Shown one piece after another: positions 26,666 to 33,646 of a stretch of DNA of 64,000 bases. Position 1 is the stretch's first letter. Each line of letters begins with the position of its first letter. The DNA lies in contig JBFXAJ010000019.1 in assembly GCA_050184415.1 (NCBI GenBank), positions 1-64,000 on the forward strand, read 5' to 3'. The notes beneath the pieces were generated by a model that saw nothing but the letters and a program-made list of their open reading frames with translations, ran no database searches and was not told the origin of the DNA. The position numbers were made by a program, and so were the translations under genes. This DNA is from JADLGL01 sp050184415. GTDB taxonomy: Bacteria; Pseudomonadota; Alphaproteobacteria; Rhizobiales; Kaistiaceae.

Positions 26666-27121
26666 CTACGGCCAGGGATAGTCGGCGGCGACGATGCCGA
26701 GGGCGGCAAGCCGTTCGACGACGGCGCGCCGGAAGTCGACGACGCTCGGCACGGCGATCGCCCGGCGCATGGCGACCTCGGCCTCCGTGAAAGGAACGTA
26801 GGCGGCGGGCAGCGACGGCCCCGCCCACCGTTCCATGACGTAGTTCATCAGCGCGGCGATCTCGGCGTTGCTCAGGCTCGCGCCGACCACGCCGGGGACA
26901 TGGAAGAGATACGTCCTGCCATCCTCGTCGCCAGCGAACACGCCGACGAAGCCGGGGAAAGCCGGGATGCCGGCGTTGGGCACGCCGTTGCCCTCAAGGC
27001 CGTGGCAGCCGGCGCAGCGGAGGATGTAGTTGGTGTGCGGCCCGCGCTCCTGGGCAACAGCAGCCGTCGTCGCGAAGGCCGCGACCGCAAGACCCGCAAG
27101 GCTGCCGAGGACGGATTTCAA
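26666..27121 (-). CDS. Periplasmic c-type cytochrome of the amine dehydrogenase cluster
   Basis: A 151-residue exported mono-haem cytochrome c. The signal peptide is KSVLGSLAGLAVAAFATTAAVAQ, the haem motif is CAGCH, and a plausible distal Met lies in YVMERW. No ATG is available at the signal peptide, so the start is a TTG at 27121 (frame verified; weak ribosome-binding site). It is the last gene of the mauBEDA-type unit, in the position where amicyanin or a small cytochrome is found in other clusters. It probably accepts electrons from the TTQ enzyme. An RNA hairpin separates it from mauA. Confidence 0.8.
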   Translation of the reverse strand: MKSVLGSLAGLAVAAFATTAAVAQERGPHTNYILRCAGCHGLEGNGVPNAGIPAFPGFVGVFAGDEDGRTYLFHVPGVVGASLSNAEIAALMNYVMERWAGPSLPAAYVPFTEAEVAMRRAIAVPSVVDFRRAVVERLAALGIVAADYPWP

Positions 27122-27148
27122 ACGCGTCGTCCGGCGGTCATGTCGCGA

Positions 27149-27173
27149 GCGGCGGGGCTGCCCGCCCCGCCGC
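27149..27173 (-). other. 10-bp hairpin between mauA and the cytochrome gene
   Basis: Perfect inverted repeat 27149-27158 / 27164-27173 with a five-base loop, inside the 80-base gap between two same-strand genes. It probably lowers expression of the distal cytochrome gene or stabilises the upstream message. It is not a clear terminator on the transcribed strand. Confidence 0.5.
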
Positions 27174-27201
27174 GCTTTTCGGGGCGCATCGCACTGGTTT
27201 C

Positions 27202-27744
27202 TCAGGCGAGGCCGACGACGACGGCGACCGTGCAGTGATAGCCCTTGGTGTCGTTGGCCATGCACCAGTTGATGTCGTTGTAGAGGCCCATGCGGTAGCC
27301 GGGCCGCTCGCCCTCCGACGTGAAGCAGAATGTCGGGTTGGCGCAGCCGCCGCCGCCGCAGCAGTCATTGTACGACACCAAATAGTCGCGGTCGTCATTG
27401 GGGTTGTGGCAGGTGCCGACCCAGGACACCGTCGATGCCTCGGACCCCGGCGGGCACTGCGTGAGCGTGCCGCCGCATTCGGAGCAGAGATAGCCGTCGA
27501 GCGCGCAGTAGCGCCAGTAGTCGCACTCGGCGATGTCCCCATCGTCGCCTTCCGGCTTCGGCTGCGCCATGGCCCGGCCGAAGGTGCGGTCGAAGGGCAG
27601 CATAGGCGCGAGGGTGGTGCCCATCATCGCGATGCCGAGGGTGGCAAGGACGTTGCGGCGGCCGACCGCCTGGGCCGTCTTGCGCGCGACCTTCTCGGAG
27701 GCGCCGTCCATCCATCCCAGGAATTTGTCAAAGAAATCCGTCAT
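27202..27744 (-). CDS. mauA: TTQ amine dehydrogenase light chain (MauA/AauA)
   Basis: Catalytic small subunit of a periplasmic quinoprotein amine dehydrogenase, oxidising primary amines to aldehyde and ammonia. It is 180 residues with a twin-arginine leader (Arg29-Arg30, GRRNVLATLG). The two Trp that become tryptophan tryptophylquinone are Trp108 (TVSWVGTC) and Trp160 (DINWCMAN), with catalytic Asp127 in YNDCC and Asp83. The ending ERPGYRMGLYNDINWCMAN and VVVGLA resembles aromatic amine dehydrogenase (AADH) more than methylamine dehydrogenase. Twelve cysteines are present, but the pair equivalent to Paracoccus Cys38-Cys86 is replaced (Glu89, Thr138), while Cys90 and Cys134 match extra AADH cysteines. 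GGAG lies upstream of the ATG. Confidence 0.93.
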   Translation of the reverse strand: MTDFFDKFLGWMDGASEKVARKTAQAVGRRNVLATLGIAMMGTTLAPMLPFDRTFGRAMAQPKPEGDDGDIAECDYWRYCALDGYLCSECGGTLTQCPPGSEASTVSWVGTCHNPNDDRDYLVSYNDCCGGGGCANPTFCFTSEGERPGYRMGLYNDINWCMANDTKGYHCTVAVVVGLA

Positions 27745-27763
27745 TTGGACACTCCGTGAAGGG

Positions 27764-28363
27764 TTAGCCTTGGGTCGGCCTGAGCTGCTCGATGAAGGTC
27801 TGCAGCGACTCGACCCCCATCTCCTTGGCGTTGAAGAGGCTTTCGAGCTGCTCGCGGTTGTTCACGAGGCCCTTCGACCGCACGGTCCCGGCTTCGTCGA
27901 TCAGGACGGCGAAGGGGAGGCGCGAGACGCGGTAGGTGATGCCGAGGTCGCTCGAGAGGACATAGGGGTATGAGCCGAGCTCGGCGCGGCCGATGAAGGC
28001 CTTGTGCTTCTCCGCGTCGCCGTCGCTCGCGAGCACGATGTTGAGCCAGTTGCGCTCGCTCGCCCGGATCGAGCCGAGGATCGGCAGCAGCTTCTTGCAG
28101 ACCGGGCAGGTCGGCGAGAGGAAGAACACCAGCGTGCTCTTGTCGCCCGCGCCGCCAAGCTGCACCACGCCGCCATTGAGGTTCGGCAGGGTGAAGCGCG
28201 GGGACGCGTCGCCGATCCTGGGGCCGGCGTCGTTGATGAGCGCGCCCATCGGCGCCACGCGTTCGAAGAGGACTCCGGTCTGCCGGGCGAGGGCGAAGAG
28301 CGCGACCGCGAGGCCGAGCACGACCACCCAGAGGACGGCGACGGCGAAGATCAAACCAGTCAT
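27764..28363 (-). CDS. mauD: MauD thioredoxin-like disulfide protein for light-chain maturation
   Basis: A 199-residue protein anchored by one N-terminal membrane helix (residues 2-25), with a periplasmic thioredoxin fold. The redox motif is CPVC in FFLSPTCPVCKKLLPILGSI. The phrase ISDAGP-like LINDAGPRIGDASPRFTLPNLNGGVVQLGG is typical of MauD. It helps form the many disulfides of the light chain; loss of mauD in Paracoccus abolishes stable light chain. It sits between mauE and mauA, the standard order. Confidence 0.92.
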   Translation of the reverse strand: MTGLIFAVAVLWVVVLGLAVALFALARQTGVLFERVAPMGALINDAGPRIGDASPRFTLPNLNGGVVQLGGAGDKSTLVFFLSPTCPVCKKLLPILGSIRASERNWLNIVLASDGDAEKHKAFIGRAELGSYPYVLSSDLGITYRVSRLPFAVLIDEAGTVRSKGLVNNREQLESLFNAKEMGVESLQTFIEQLRPTQG

Positions 28364-28388
28364 GTGCTGTTCCTATCCGTAGGGGTGG

Positions 28389-28919
28389 CTACCGGACGTG
28401 CCGGGCGTGCATGCCGTTGGCGAGGATCTGCTCCGCGAGAAGGAAAGAGACCCAGAGCAGGAAGGCGAGGGCGATCGCCGCCACCGCCTCGCCGAAGCCG
28501 AGGCTGAAGCTGTTGCCGAAGAGGACCGCCGCGGCGATCAGCGCGAGCACGCCGTTGCGGACGAGGAGGGCCGGCGACAGGAGGCTCGGCGCCCCGCCGC
28601 AGCCGCATTCTATGCTGGTGCGGCCGCGGGCGATGTTGACCCCCATGGCGGCCCCATAGAGGGCGAGGAGGAGGATCGCGAGCGCCGCGCCGACGGGCTG
28701 CGCGCCGGGGATGAGCAGCGCGACCGGGATCGCGATCTCGATGGCGACCAGAACGGCCGCGACTGTCTTCACCATTGGCTCCGGGACCAGCCGGTAGTCC
28801 GATACGAAGCCGGTGAAGCCGGCGAAGTCCGACAGCTTGTGCCACGCAGCCCGGGCGAAGATCAGCGCGGTGAACGCCGCCGCCGTCGCCGCGAGGAGCG
28901 CGAGCGCGTCGTCGCTCAT
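28389..28919 (-). CDS. mauE: MauE membrane protein for amine dehydrogenase maturation
   Basis: A 176-residue protein with four membrane segments of the MauE/DoxX-like family. The conserved motif ECGCGG (residues ~105-110) between helices is the expected redox-active or metal-contacting Cys pair. It acts with MauD in light-chain export or disulfide formation. Its ATG overlaps the mauB stop as ATGA, so translation is coupled; mauD follows after 25 bases. Confidence 0.92.
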   Translation of the reverse strand: MSDDALALLAATAAAFTALIFARAAWHKLSDFAGFTGFVSDYRLVPEPMVKTVAAVLVAIEIAIPVALLIPGAQPVGAALAILLLALYGAAMGVNIARGRTSIECGCGGAPSLLSPALLVRNGVLALIAAAVLFGNSFSLGFGEAVAAIALAFLLWVSFLLAEQILANGMHARHVR

Positions 28920-30079
28920 GGCCGCACCGTGATGACCTGGCCGCCGGAATCCACGGCCGCATTCTCGGTCAGGATGATCCCGTAGGGCGCCGAGAGGTCC
29001 ACGGAGAAGGCGTGGAGCGTGTAGTCGTGCTCGTTGAAGGCGTAGAGGGTCGGGATCTCCTCGTCGGTGACCGCGAGGCTGACATAGCCCGGCTCGAGCT
29101 GGAACCGGTAGAGCAGCGTCTCGTTGCCGACGTCGATGGCCCAGATCTCGGTGCTGCCATCCTTGTGGCTGCCGTCATAGGGCTCGTTATGGACGGTCAC
29201 GAAGAGGACGTCGTTCGCCTCGTTGTAGGCGGAGACTTGATAGCCGCCGGGCGCGAACGGCTCGTCGAGTGTGTCCCCGAACGAGAAGGTGCCGACGAGC
29301 GCCGGCGTGTCGCTGGCGTCCGACACCCGGTAGACGTCGCCGCCATAGGACACGAACAGGAGTTCGTCGCCGGTGCCGCGCTCGCCATGGCTGAACAGCG
29401 GATCGACATCCGCGTCGAAGATCGCGGTCGCGTTCTGCGACGCGATCTCGGTGCCGGCGTCGTTGAGGACGAAGGTCTGCGCGGTGCCGTCGCCGCAGAG
29501 CATGGTCCATTTGAGGCCGGTCGTCGCCGGATAGATGTTCCAGCACCCCGGCGTCGGCACCTCCATCGTCACGGCTCCGGCCTCGAGGTCGACGACCGTG
29601 ACCGAAGCCGCCGGCGTCGCGTTCATCACGAGGGCGAAGCGCTCGTCGGCGGCGAGCTGGAGAAGGTTCTCGTACGGGCCGACCATGGCGATCTTCGGCG
29701 GCAGCGCGATCTCCGCGGTGCGCGTCAGGGTCGCGACGTCGAACACCTGGAGCACCATCTCGGTGTCGCCTTCGGTGAAGCGCTCGAGATAGGTCGAGAT
29801 GGTGTAGGCGGTCGTCCCGTCGGCCGAGAGCTGGGCCTGCGCCATCGAGCCCGTGCTCATCCCGCCCTTGTAGTCGAAATCGTCGGCGGCGAAGACCTGG
29901 AGCGTGCTCGCGCCGCTCCAGCTCTGGTCGAGGACGAACATGTTCGGACCCGGATCGATCGCGGCCTTGACCCCGACGGTCTCGAACGGGATCGGCGGGG
30001 GAGGCTCCTGCGCGGAGCCGGGTACCGCCAGCAGGGGGGCACAAGCCGTGCTGAGGAGGATCGCCAGGGGCTTCTTCAT
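28916..30079 (-). CDS. mauB: TTQ amine dehydrogenase heavy chain (MauB/AauB)
   Basis: A 387-residue periplasmic beta-propeller subunit with a Sec signal peptide ending PGSAQ (about residue 24). Family phrases visible are MFVLDQSWSGASTLQVFAADDFDYKGGMSTG, LQLAADERFALVMNATPAASVTVVDLEAG, PTPGCWNIYP and GSTEIWAIDVGNETLLYRFQLEPG. It is the first gene of the mauBEDA-cytochrome unit. GGAG lies about nine bases before the ATG. The promoter must lie in 30080-30230, shared back-to-back with the riboswitch-controlled nrd operon. Amine specificity is not decided by sequence; the light chain suggests aromatic amines. Confidence 0.92.
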   Translation of the reverse strand: MKKPLAILLSTACAPLLAVPGSAQEPPPPIPFETVGVKAAIDPGPNMFVLDQSWSGASTLQVFAADDFDYKGGMSTGSMAQAQLSADGTTAYTISTYLERFTEGDTEMVLQVFDVATLTRTAEIALPPKIAMVGPYENLLQLAADERFALVMNATPAASVTVVDLEAGAVTMEVPTPGCWNIYPATTGLKWTMLCGDGTAQTFVLNDAGTEIASQNATAIFDADVDPLFSHGERGTGDELLFVSYGGDVYRVSDASDTPALVGTFSFGDTLDEPFAPGGYQVSAYNEANDVLFVTVHNEPYDGSHKDGSTEIWAIDVGNETLLYRFQLEPGYVSLAVTDEEIPTLYAFNEHDYTLHAFSVDLSAPYGIILTENAAVDSGGQVITVRP

Positions 30080-30233
30080 ACGGGTCTACTCCGTGTGGGT
30101 TGGCCGCAAATAAGCACTGCTGAACAAGCCCGGCTATTTGAAACTGCGGGCACGACTGCCTGCTGCGCAGGCATTTCCGCAACTGCACAATAGCGCGGCG
30201 GCACGAACATCAGTGGGCAGTCCGCTCAGGATG

Positions 30234-30263
30234 TTGACGATGGCGCCCGTCGGGCCTCTATAT
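30234..30263 (+). promoter_or_regulatory. Sigma70-type promoter of the nrdAB operon
   Basis: -35 TTGACG at 30234-30239 and -10 TCTATA (30257-30262) or CTATAT (30258-30263), spacing 17-18 bases. The expected transcription start is about 30269, exactly where the riboswitch P1 stem begins, which supports both assignments. Confidence 0.75.
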
Positions 30264-30269
30264 CTGGTG

Positions 30270-30440
30270 GTCACGGTCTGCCGACTCGGTCGGCGGCCAA
30301 GAGGGAACGCCGGTGAAATACCGGGGCTGCCCCCGCAACTGTAAGCGGTAGCTCCTGTCCGATCTTTAGCCACTGAGCCATGCGGCTTGGGAAGGCCGAA
30401 CAGCGAGCCGCGACCCGCGAGCCAGGAGACCTGCCGTGAC
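30270..30440 (+). ncRNA. Cobalamin (AdoCbl-type) riboswitch
   Basis: All conserved blocks of the B12 aptamer appear in order: AAGAGGGAAC (30299 on), the P3-P6 core CGGTGAAATACCGG, and GCTGCCCCCGCAACTGTAAG (30326 on). The 3' segments GCCACTG, GGGAAGG and the B12 box GCCAGGAGACCTGCC (30421-30435) follow. The closing P1 helix is perfect: 30270-30276 (GTCACGG) with 30434-30440 (CCGTGAC). It precedes a B12-independent ribonucleotide reductase, so ligand binding is expected to switch the operon off. Confidence 0.97.
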
Positions 30441-30451
30441 ACCGAACGTCC

Positions 30452-30541
30452 ACGGGCGGGGTGCCCGGCGGGTCGCAGCGACGATGCGCGTTCCCGCGCC
30501 TCCCGCCCGTCCCCTCGTGCCCCCGCCGCAACATCACGGGG
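30452..30541 (+). promoter_or_regulatory. Likely riboswitch expression platform upstream of nrdA
   Basis: Downstream of the aptamer, ACGGGCGGG (30452-30460) is an exact complement of CCCGCCCGT (30502-30510). Separately, CCC-CGTG (30512-30519, one bulge) can pair with CACGGGG (30535-30541). That second segment holds the only G-rich Shine-Dalgarno-like bases before the ATG at 30548. No terminator T-run is present. This fits translation control by ribosome-site sequestration (inference from pairing only). Confidence 0.55.
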
Positions 30542-30547
30542 CTCCTG

Positions 30548-33500
30548 ATGGCTGTCGCTGCAGTTCACCTTTCGCCGCCGACCGTCGCGCCGGTCGCGAC
30601 TCCGGACCACCAGGTCATCCGCCGCAACGGCACGGTCACTCCGTTCGACGCGTCGAAGATCACCGTCGCTTTGACGAAGGCGTTTCTCGCCGTCGAAGGA
30701 AACGCGGCTTCGGATTCGCGGCGCATCCATGAGACGGTGGACGACCTCACGGGCGAGGTCGTGGCCGCGCTGACCCGTCGGCCGGAACTCGGCCGCACGT
30801 TCCACATCGAGACGATCCAGGACCAGGTCGAGCTGGCGTTGATGCGCGGCGGTCACCACAAGGTCGCGCGTGCCTATGTGCTGTACCGCGAGGAGCGCGC
30901 CAGGGCGCGAGCGGCCGAGACCCTCCGCGTCGTGGCCACTGAGCCGGCGGTTCGCGTCCGGCTGTCCGACGGGACGCTCGCCCCGCTCGATGCGGCACGC
31001 CTCGAGCGCATCATCATCGAAGCCTGCGCCGGCCTCGAGGGCACCGCGGCGGACACGATCCTCGGCGAGACGCTCCGCAATCTCTATGACGGCATCGCGC
31101 CGGACGAGCTGTCCCTGGCGCCGATCCTCGCCGCCCGCACGCTCGTCGAGACCGAGCCGAACTACGCCCAGGTCAGCGCCCGTCTCCTGCTGGACCGGCT
31201 GCGGCGCGAGGCGCTCACATATCTGGCCGGGCGTCCGGACCAGTCGACACAGGAGGAAATGGCGGGCCGCTACGCCGACTATTTCGCCGGCTTCGTGGCC
31301 GCCGGCATCCGGGCCGAGCGGCTCGATCCAGAACTCGGCCGCTTCGATCTCGCCCGGCTCGGCGCGGCGCTGAAGCCGGAGCGGGACCTCGCCTTCCAGT
31401 TCCTCGGATTGCAGACCCTCTACGACCGCTACTTTCTGCACGATGGCGGCGTCAGGTTCGAGCTGCCGCAGGCCTTCTTCATGCGGGTGGCGATGGGCCT
31501 CGCGCTTCGCGAGATCGACCGCGAAGCCCGGGCGATCGCGTTCTACGACCTCCTGTCGTCGTTCGACTTCATGGCCTCGACGCCGACGCTCTTCAATTCC
31601 GGCACGCCGCGGCCGCAGCTCTCATCCTGCTTCCTCACGACGGTGCCCGACGATCTCGACGGCATCTTCAAGTCGGTGAAGGACAATGCTTTGCTGGCAA
31701 AATATTCCGGCGGCCTCGGCAATGACTGGACGCGGGTGCGCGGCCTCGGCGCCCACATCAGGGGCACCAATGGCGAGAGCCAGGGCATCGTGCCGTTCCT
31801 CAAGGTCGCCAACGACACCGCGATCGCGGTGAACCAGGGCGGGAAGCGGAAGGGCGCGGTGTGCGCCTATCTCGAGACCTGGCACATCGACGTCGAGGAG
31901 TTCCTCGACCTGCGCAAGAACACCGGCGACGAGCGCCGCCGGACCCACGACATGAACACCGCCAACTGGGTGCCGGACCTCTTCATGGAGCGGGTCGAGG
32001 CCGACGCCGGGTGGACGCTGTTCTCGCCCGACGAATTTCCGGAATTGCACGACCTCTACGGGCCGGCCTTCAAAGTGGCCTATGAGGCGGCCGAAGCCCG
32101 AGCCGACCGCGGCGAGGTGAAGGTCTGGAAGCGCGTGCGCGCCGTCGACCTCTGGCGCCGCATGCTGACGATGCTGTTCGAGACCGGGCACCCCTGGGTG
32201 ACGTTCAAGGACCCGTGCAACATCCGATCGCCGCAGCGGCACGCGGGCGTCGTCCACTCCTCGAACCTCTGCACGGAGATCACGCTCAACACGTCGGACA
32301 GCGAGGTCGCGGTCTGCAATCTCGGTTCGGTCAATCTCGTCAACCACGTTGGCCCCAACGGCCTTGACCGGGCGCGCCTCGCGCGGACGGTCGGCACCGC
32401 GATGCGGATGCTCGACAATGTCATCGACATCAATTTCTACACCATCCCCGAGGCGCGCCGGTCGAACCTCCGGCACCGGCCGGTCGGCCTCGGCCTGATG
32501 GGCTTTTCCGACGCGCTCCAGGCGCTGCGGATTCCCTACGCCTCGGGCGACGCGGTGCGCTTCGCCGACGAGAGCATGGAGGTGATCTCCTTCCACGCCA
32601 TCTCGGCCTCGGTCGACCTCGCGGCCGAGCGCGGGCGCTATCCGAGTTTTGAGGGCTCGCTGTGGTCGAAAGGCGTGCTGCCGATCGATTCCGTCGAGCT
32701 TCTTGTCGAAGCGCGGGGCGGGCTCGACCTCGACCGCTCGCGGCGCCTCGACTGGGAAGCGCTCCGCGCCCGCGTCGTATCCGTCGGCATGCGGAACTCG
32801 AACACGATGGCGATCGCGCCGACCGCGACGATCTCCAACATCTGCGGGGTCTCGCAGTCGATCGAGCCCGGCTACCAGAACCTCTTCGTCAAATCGAACA
32901 TGTCCGGCGATTTCACCGTGGTGAACGCGGCGCTGATCCGCGATCTCAAGGCCCGCGGCCTGTGGGACGAGGTGATGGTCTCCGACCTCAAATATTTCGA
33001 CGGCTCCGTGGGCGCCATCGATCGGGTGCCGGACGACCTCAAGGCGCTCTATGCGACCGCTTTCGAGATCGATTCAGACTGGCTGGTCGAGGCTGCGGCC
33101 CGGCGCCAGAAATGGATCGACCAGGCGCAGTCGCTGAACATCTATTTGGCCAACCCGTCGGGCCGAAAGCTCGATGCGCTGTATCGGCTCGCGTGGCGGC
33201 GCGGGCTGAAGACGACCTACTACCTCCGCACGCGGTCGGCGACGCATGTCGAGAAATCGACGCTGCGGGCGACGGACGGGAAGCTGAATGCGGTAGCGGT
33301 AGGTGGTGCCTCGGAGGCCGTCCCGGATCGCCCGTTCCCCTCACCCAGGTCGAGCGCATCCCGCCCGAACGGCGCGGCGATCGTTGGGAACGGCGACCTT
33401 GCCTCATACTCCTCCCCGGCCCCCGAGCCGGGGCCTAATGGCGGAGCGGCCAACCACAGCCGCGCCGTTGGGGGAGGCCAATGGGCCCCGGGTCAAGCCC

Positions 33501-33646
33501 GGGGAGGAGGTCTTGGCGAGGTTGCGCATACGGGCCGCGTCGGCGTGAGCGGTGTTGCCGTCGGCGCTGCCACCCCAGACCTCATCGTCCTCGCCGAAAG
33601 CGCCGCCTGCCTCATCGACGACCCGACCTGCGAGGCCTGCCAGTGA
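30548..33646 (+). CDS. nrdA: Class I ribonucleoside-diphosphate reductase, large subunit
   Basis: Catalytic subunit making deoxynucleoside diphosphates, 1032 residues. An ATP-cone spans ~22-115 and a second cone-like region ~136-230. The active site is complete: redox Cys361 (SSCFLTT), Asn573-Leu-Cys575-Thr-Glu577 with the thiyl Cys and Glu, and second redox Cys590 (AVCNLGSVN). The radical-transfer pair is Tyr891-Tyr892, and the C-terminal swinging-arm motif is CEAC (1028-1031). The start ATG follows the riboswitch; upstream in-frame codons lie inside the leader RNA. Oddly, residues ~925-1005 are a Gly/Ala/Pro-rich stretch encoded by an inverted-repeat element, making the tail linker unusually long. 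Overlaps nrdB by four bases. Confidence 0.95.
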   Translation: MAVAAVHLSPPTVAPVATPDHQVIRRNGTVTPFDASKITVALTKAFLAVEGNAASDSRRIHETVDDLTGEVVAALTRRPELGRTFHIETIQDQVELALMRGGHHKVARAYVLYREERARARAAETLRVVATEPAVRVRLSDGTLAPLDAARLERIIIEACAGLEGTAADTILGETLRNLYDGIAPDELSLAPILAARTLVETEPNYAQVSARLLLDRLRREALTYLAGRPDQSTQEEMAGRYADYFAGFVAAGIRAERLDPELGRFDLARLGAALKPERDLAFQFLGLQTLYDRYFLHDGGVRFELPQAFFMRVAMGLALREIDREARAIAFYDLLSSFDFMASTPTLFNSGTPRPQLSSCFLTTVPDDLDGIFKSVKDNALLAKYSGGLGNDWTRVRGLGAHIRGTNGESQGIVPFLKVANDTAIAVNQGGKRKGAVCAYLETWHIDVEEFLDLRKNTGDERRRTHDMNTANWVPDLFMERVEADAGWTLFSPDEFPELHDLYGPAFKVAYEAAEARADRGEVKVWKRVRAVDLWRRMLTMLFETGHPWVTFKDPCNIRSPQRHAGVVHSSNLCTEITLNTSDSEVAVCNLGSVNLVNHVGPNGLDRARLARTVGTAMRMLDNVIDINFYTIPEARRSNLRHRPVGLGLMGFSDALQALRIPYASGDAVRFADESMEVISFHAISASVDLAAERGRYPSFEGSLWSKGVLPIDSVELLVEARGGLDLDRSRRLDWEALRARVVSVGMRNSNTMAIAPTATISNICGVSQSIEPGYQNLFVKSNMSGDFTVVNAALIRDLKARGLWDEVMVSDLKYFDGSVGAIDRVPDDLKALYATAFEIDSDWLVEAAARRQKWIDQAQSLNIYLANPSGRKLDALYRLAWRRGLKTTYYLRTRSATHVEKSTLRATDGKLNAVAVGGASEAVPDRPFPSPRSSASRPNGAAIVGNGDLASYSSPAPEPGPNGGAANHSRAVGGGQWAPGQARGGGLGEVAHTGRVGVSGVAVGAATPDLIVLAESAACLIDDPTCEACQ
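33409..33509. repeat. Large imperfect palindrome inserted in frame in nrdA
   Basis: The left arm 33409-33450 and right arm 33468-33509 are imperfect inverted copies. They start with CTCCTCCCCGG and end with its complement CCGGGGAGGAG (33499-33509). Each arm contains its own GC hairpin (GGCCCC/GGGGCC; CCCCGGG/CCCGGGG). Flanks 33392-33403 and 33515-33526 extend the symmetry (GCGACCTTGCC against GGCGAGGTTGC). It resembles dispersed extragenic palindromes but lies wholly inside the open frame (residues ~954-988) without stopping it. Confidence 0.7.

Noticed and set aside
30461..30547. Upstream start for nrdA inside the leader
   Set aside because: Those codons overlap the riboswitch expression platform. 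The ATP-cone begins ~22 residues after the ATG at 30548, which is sufficient.
33409..33509. Sequencing or assembly artefact in nrdA
   Set aside because: The frame stays open across the element and the essential C-terminal CEAC motif follows in frame, which a chimeric join would be unlikely to preserve.
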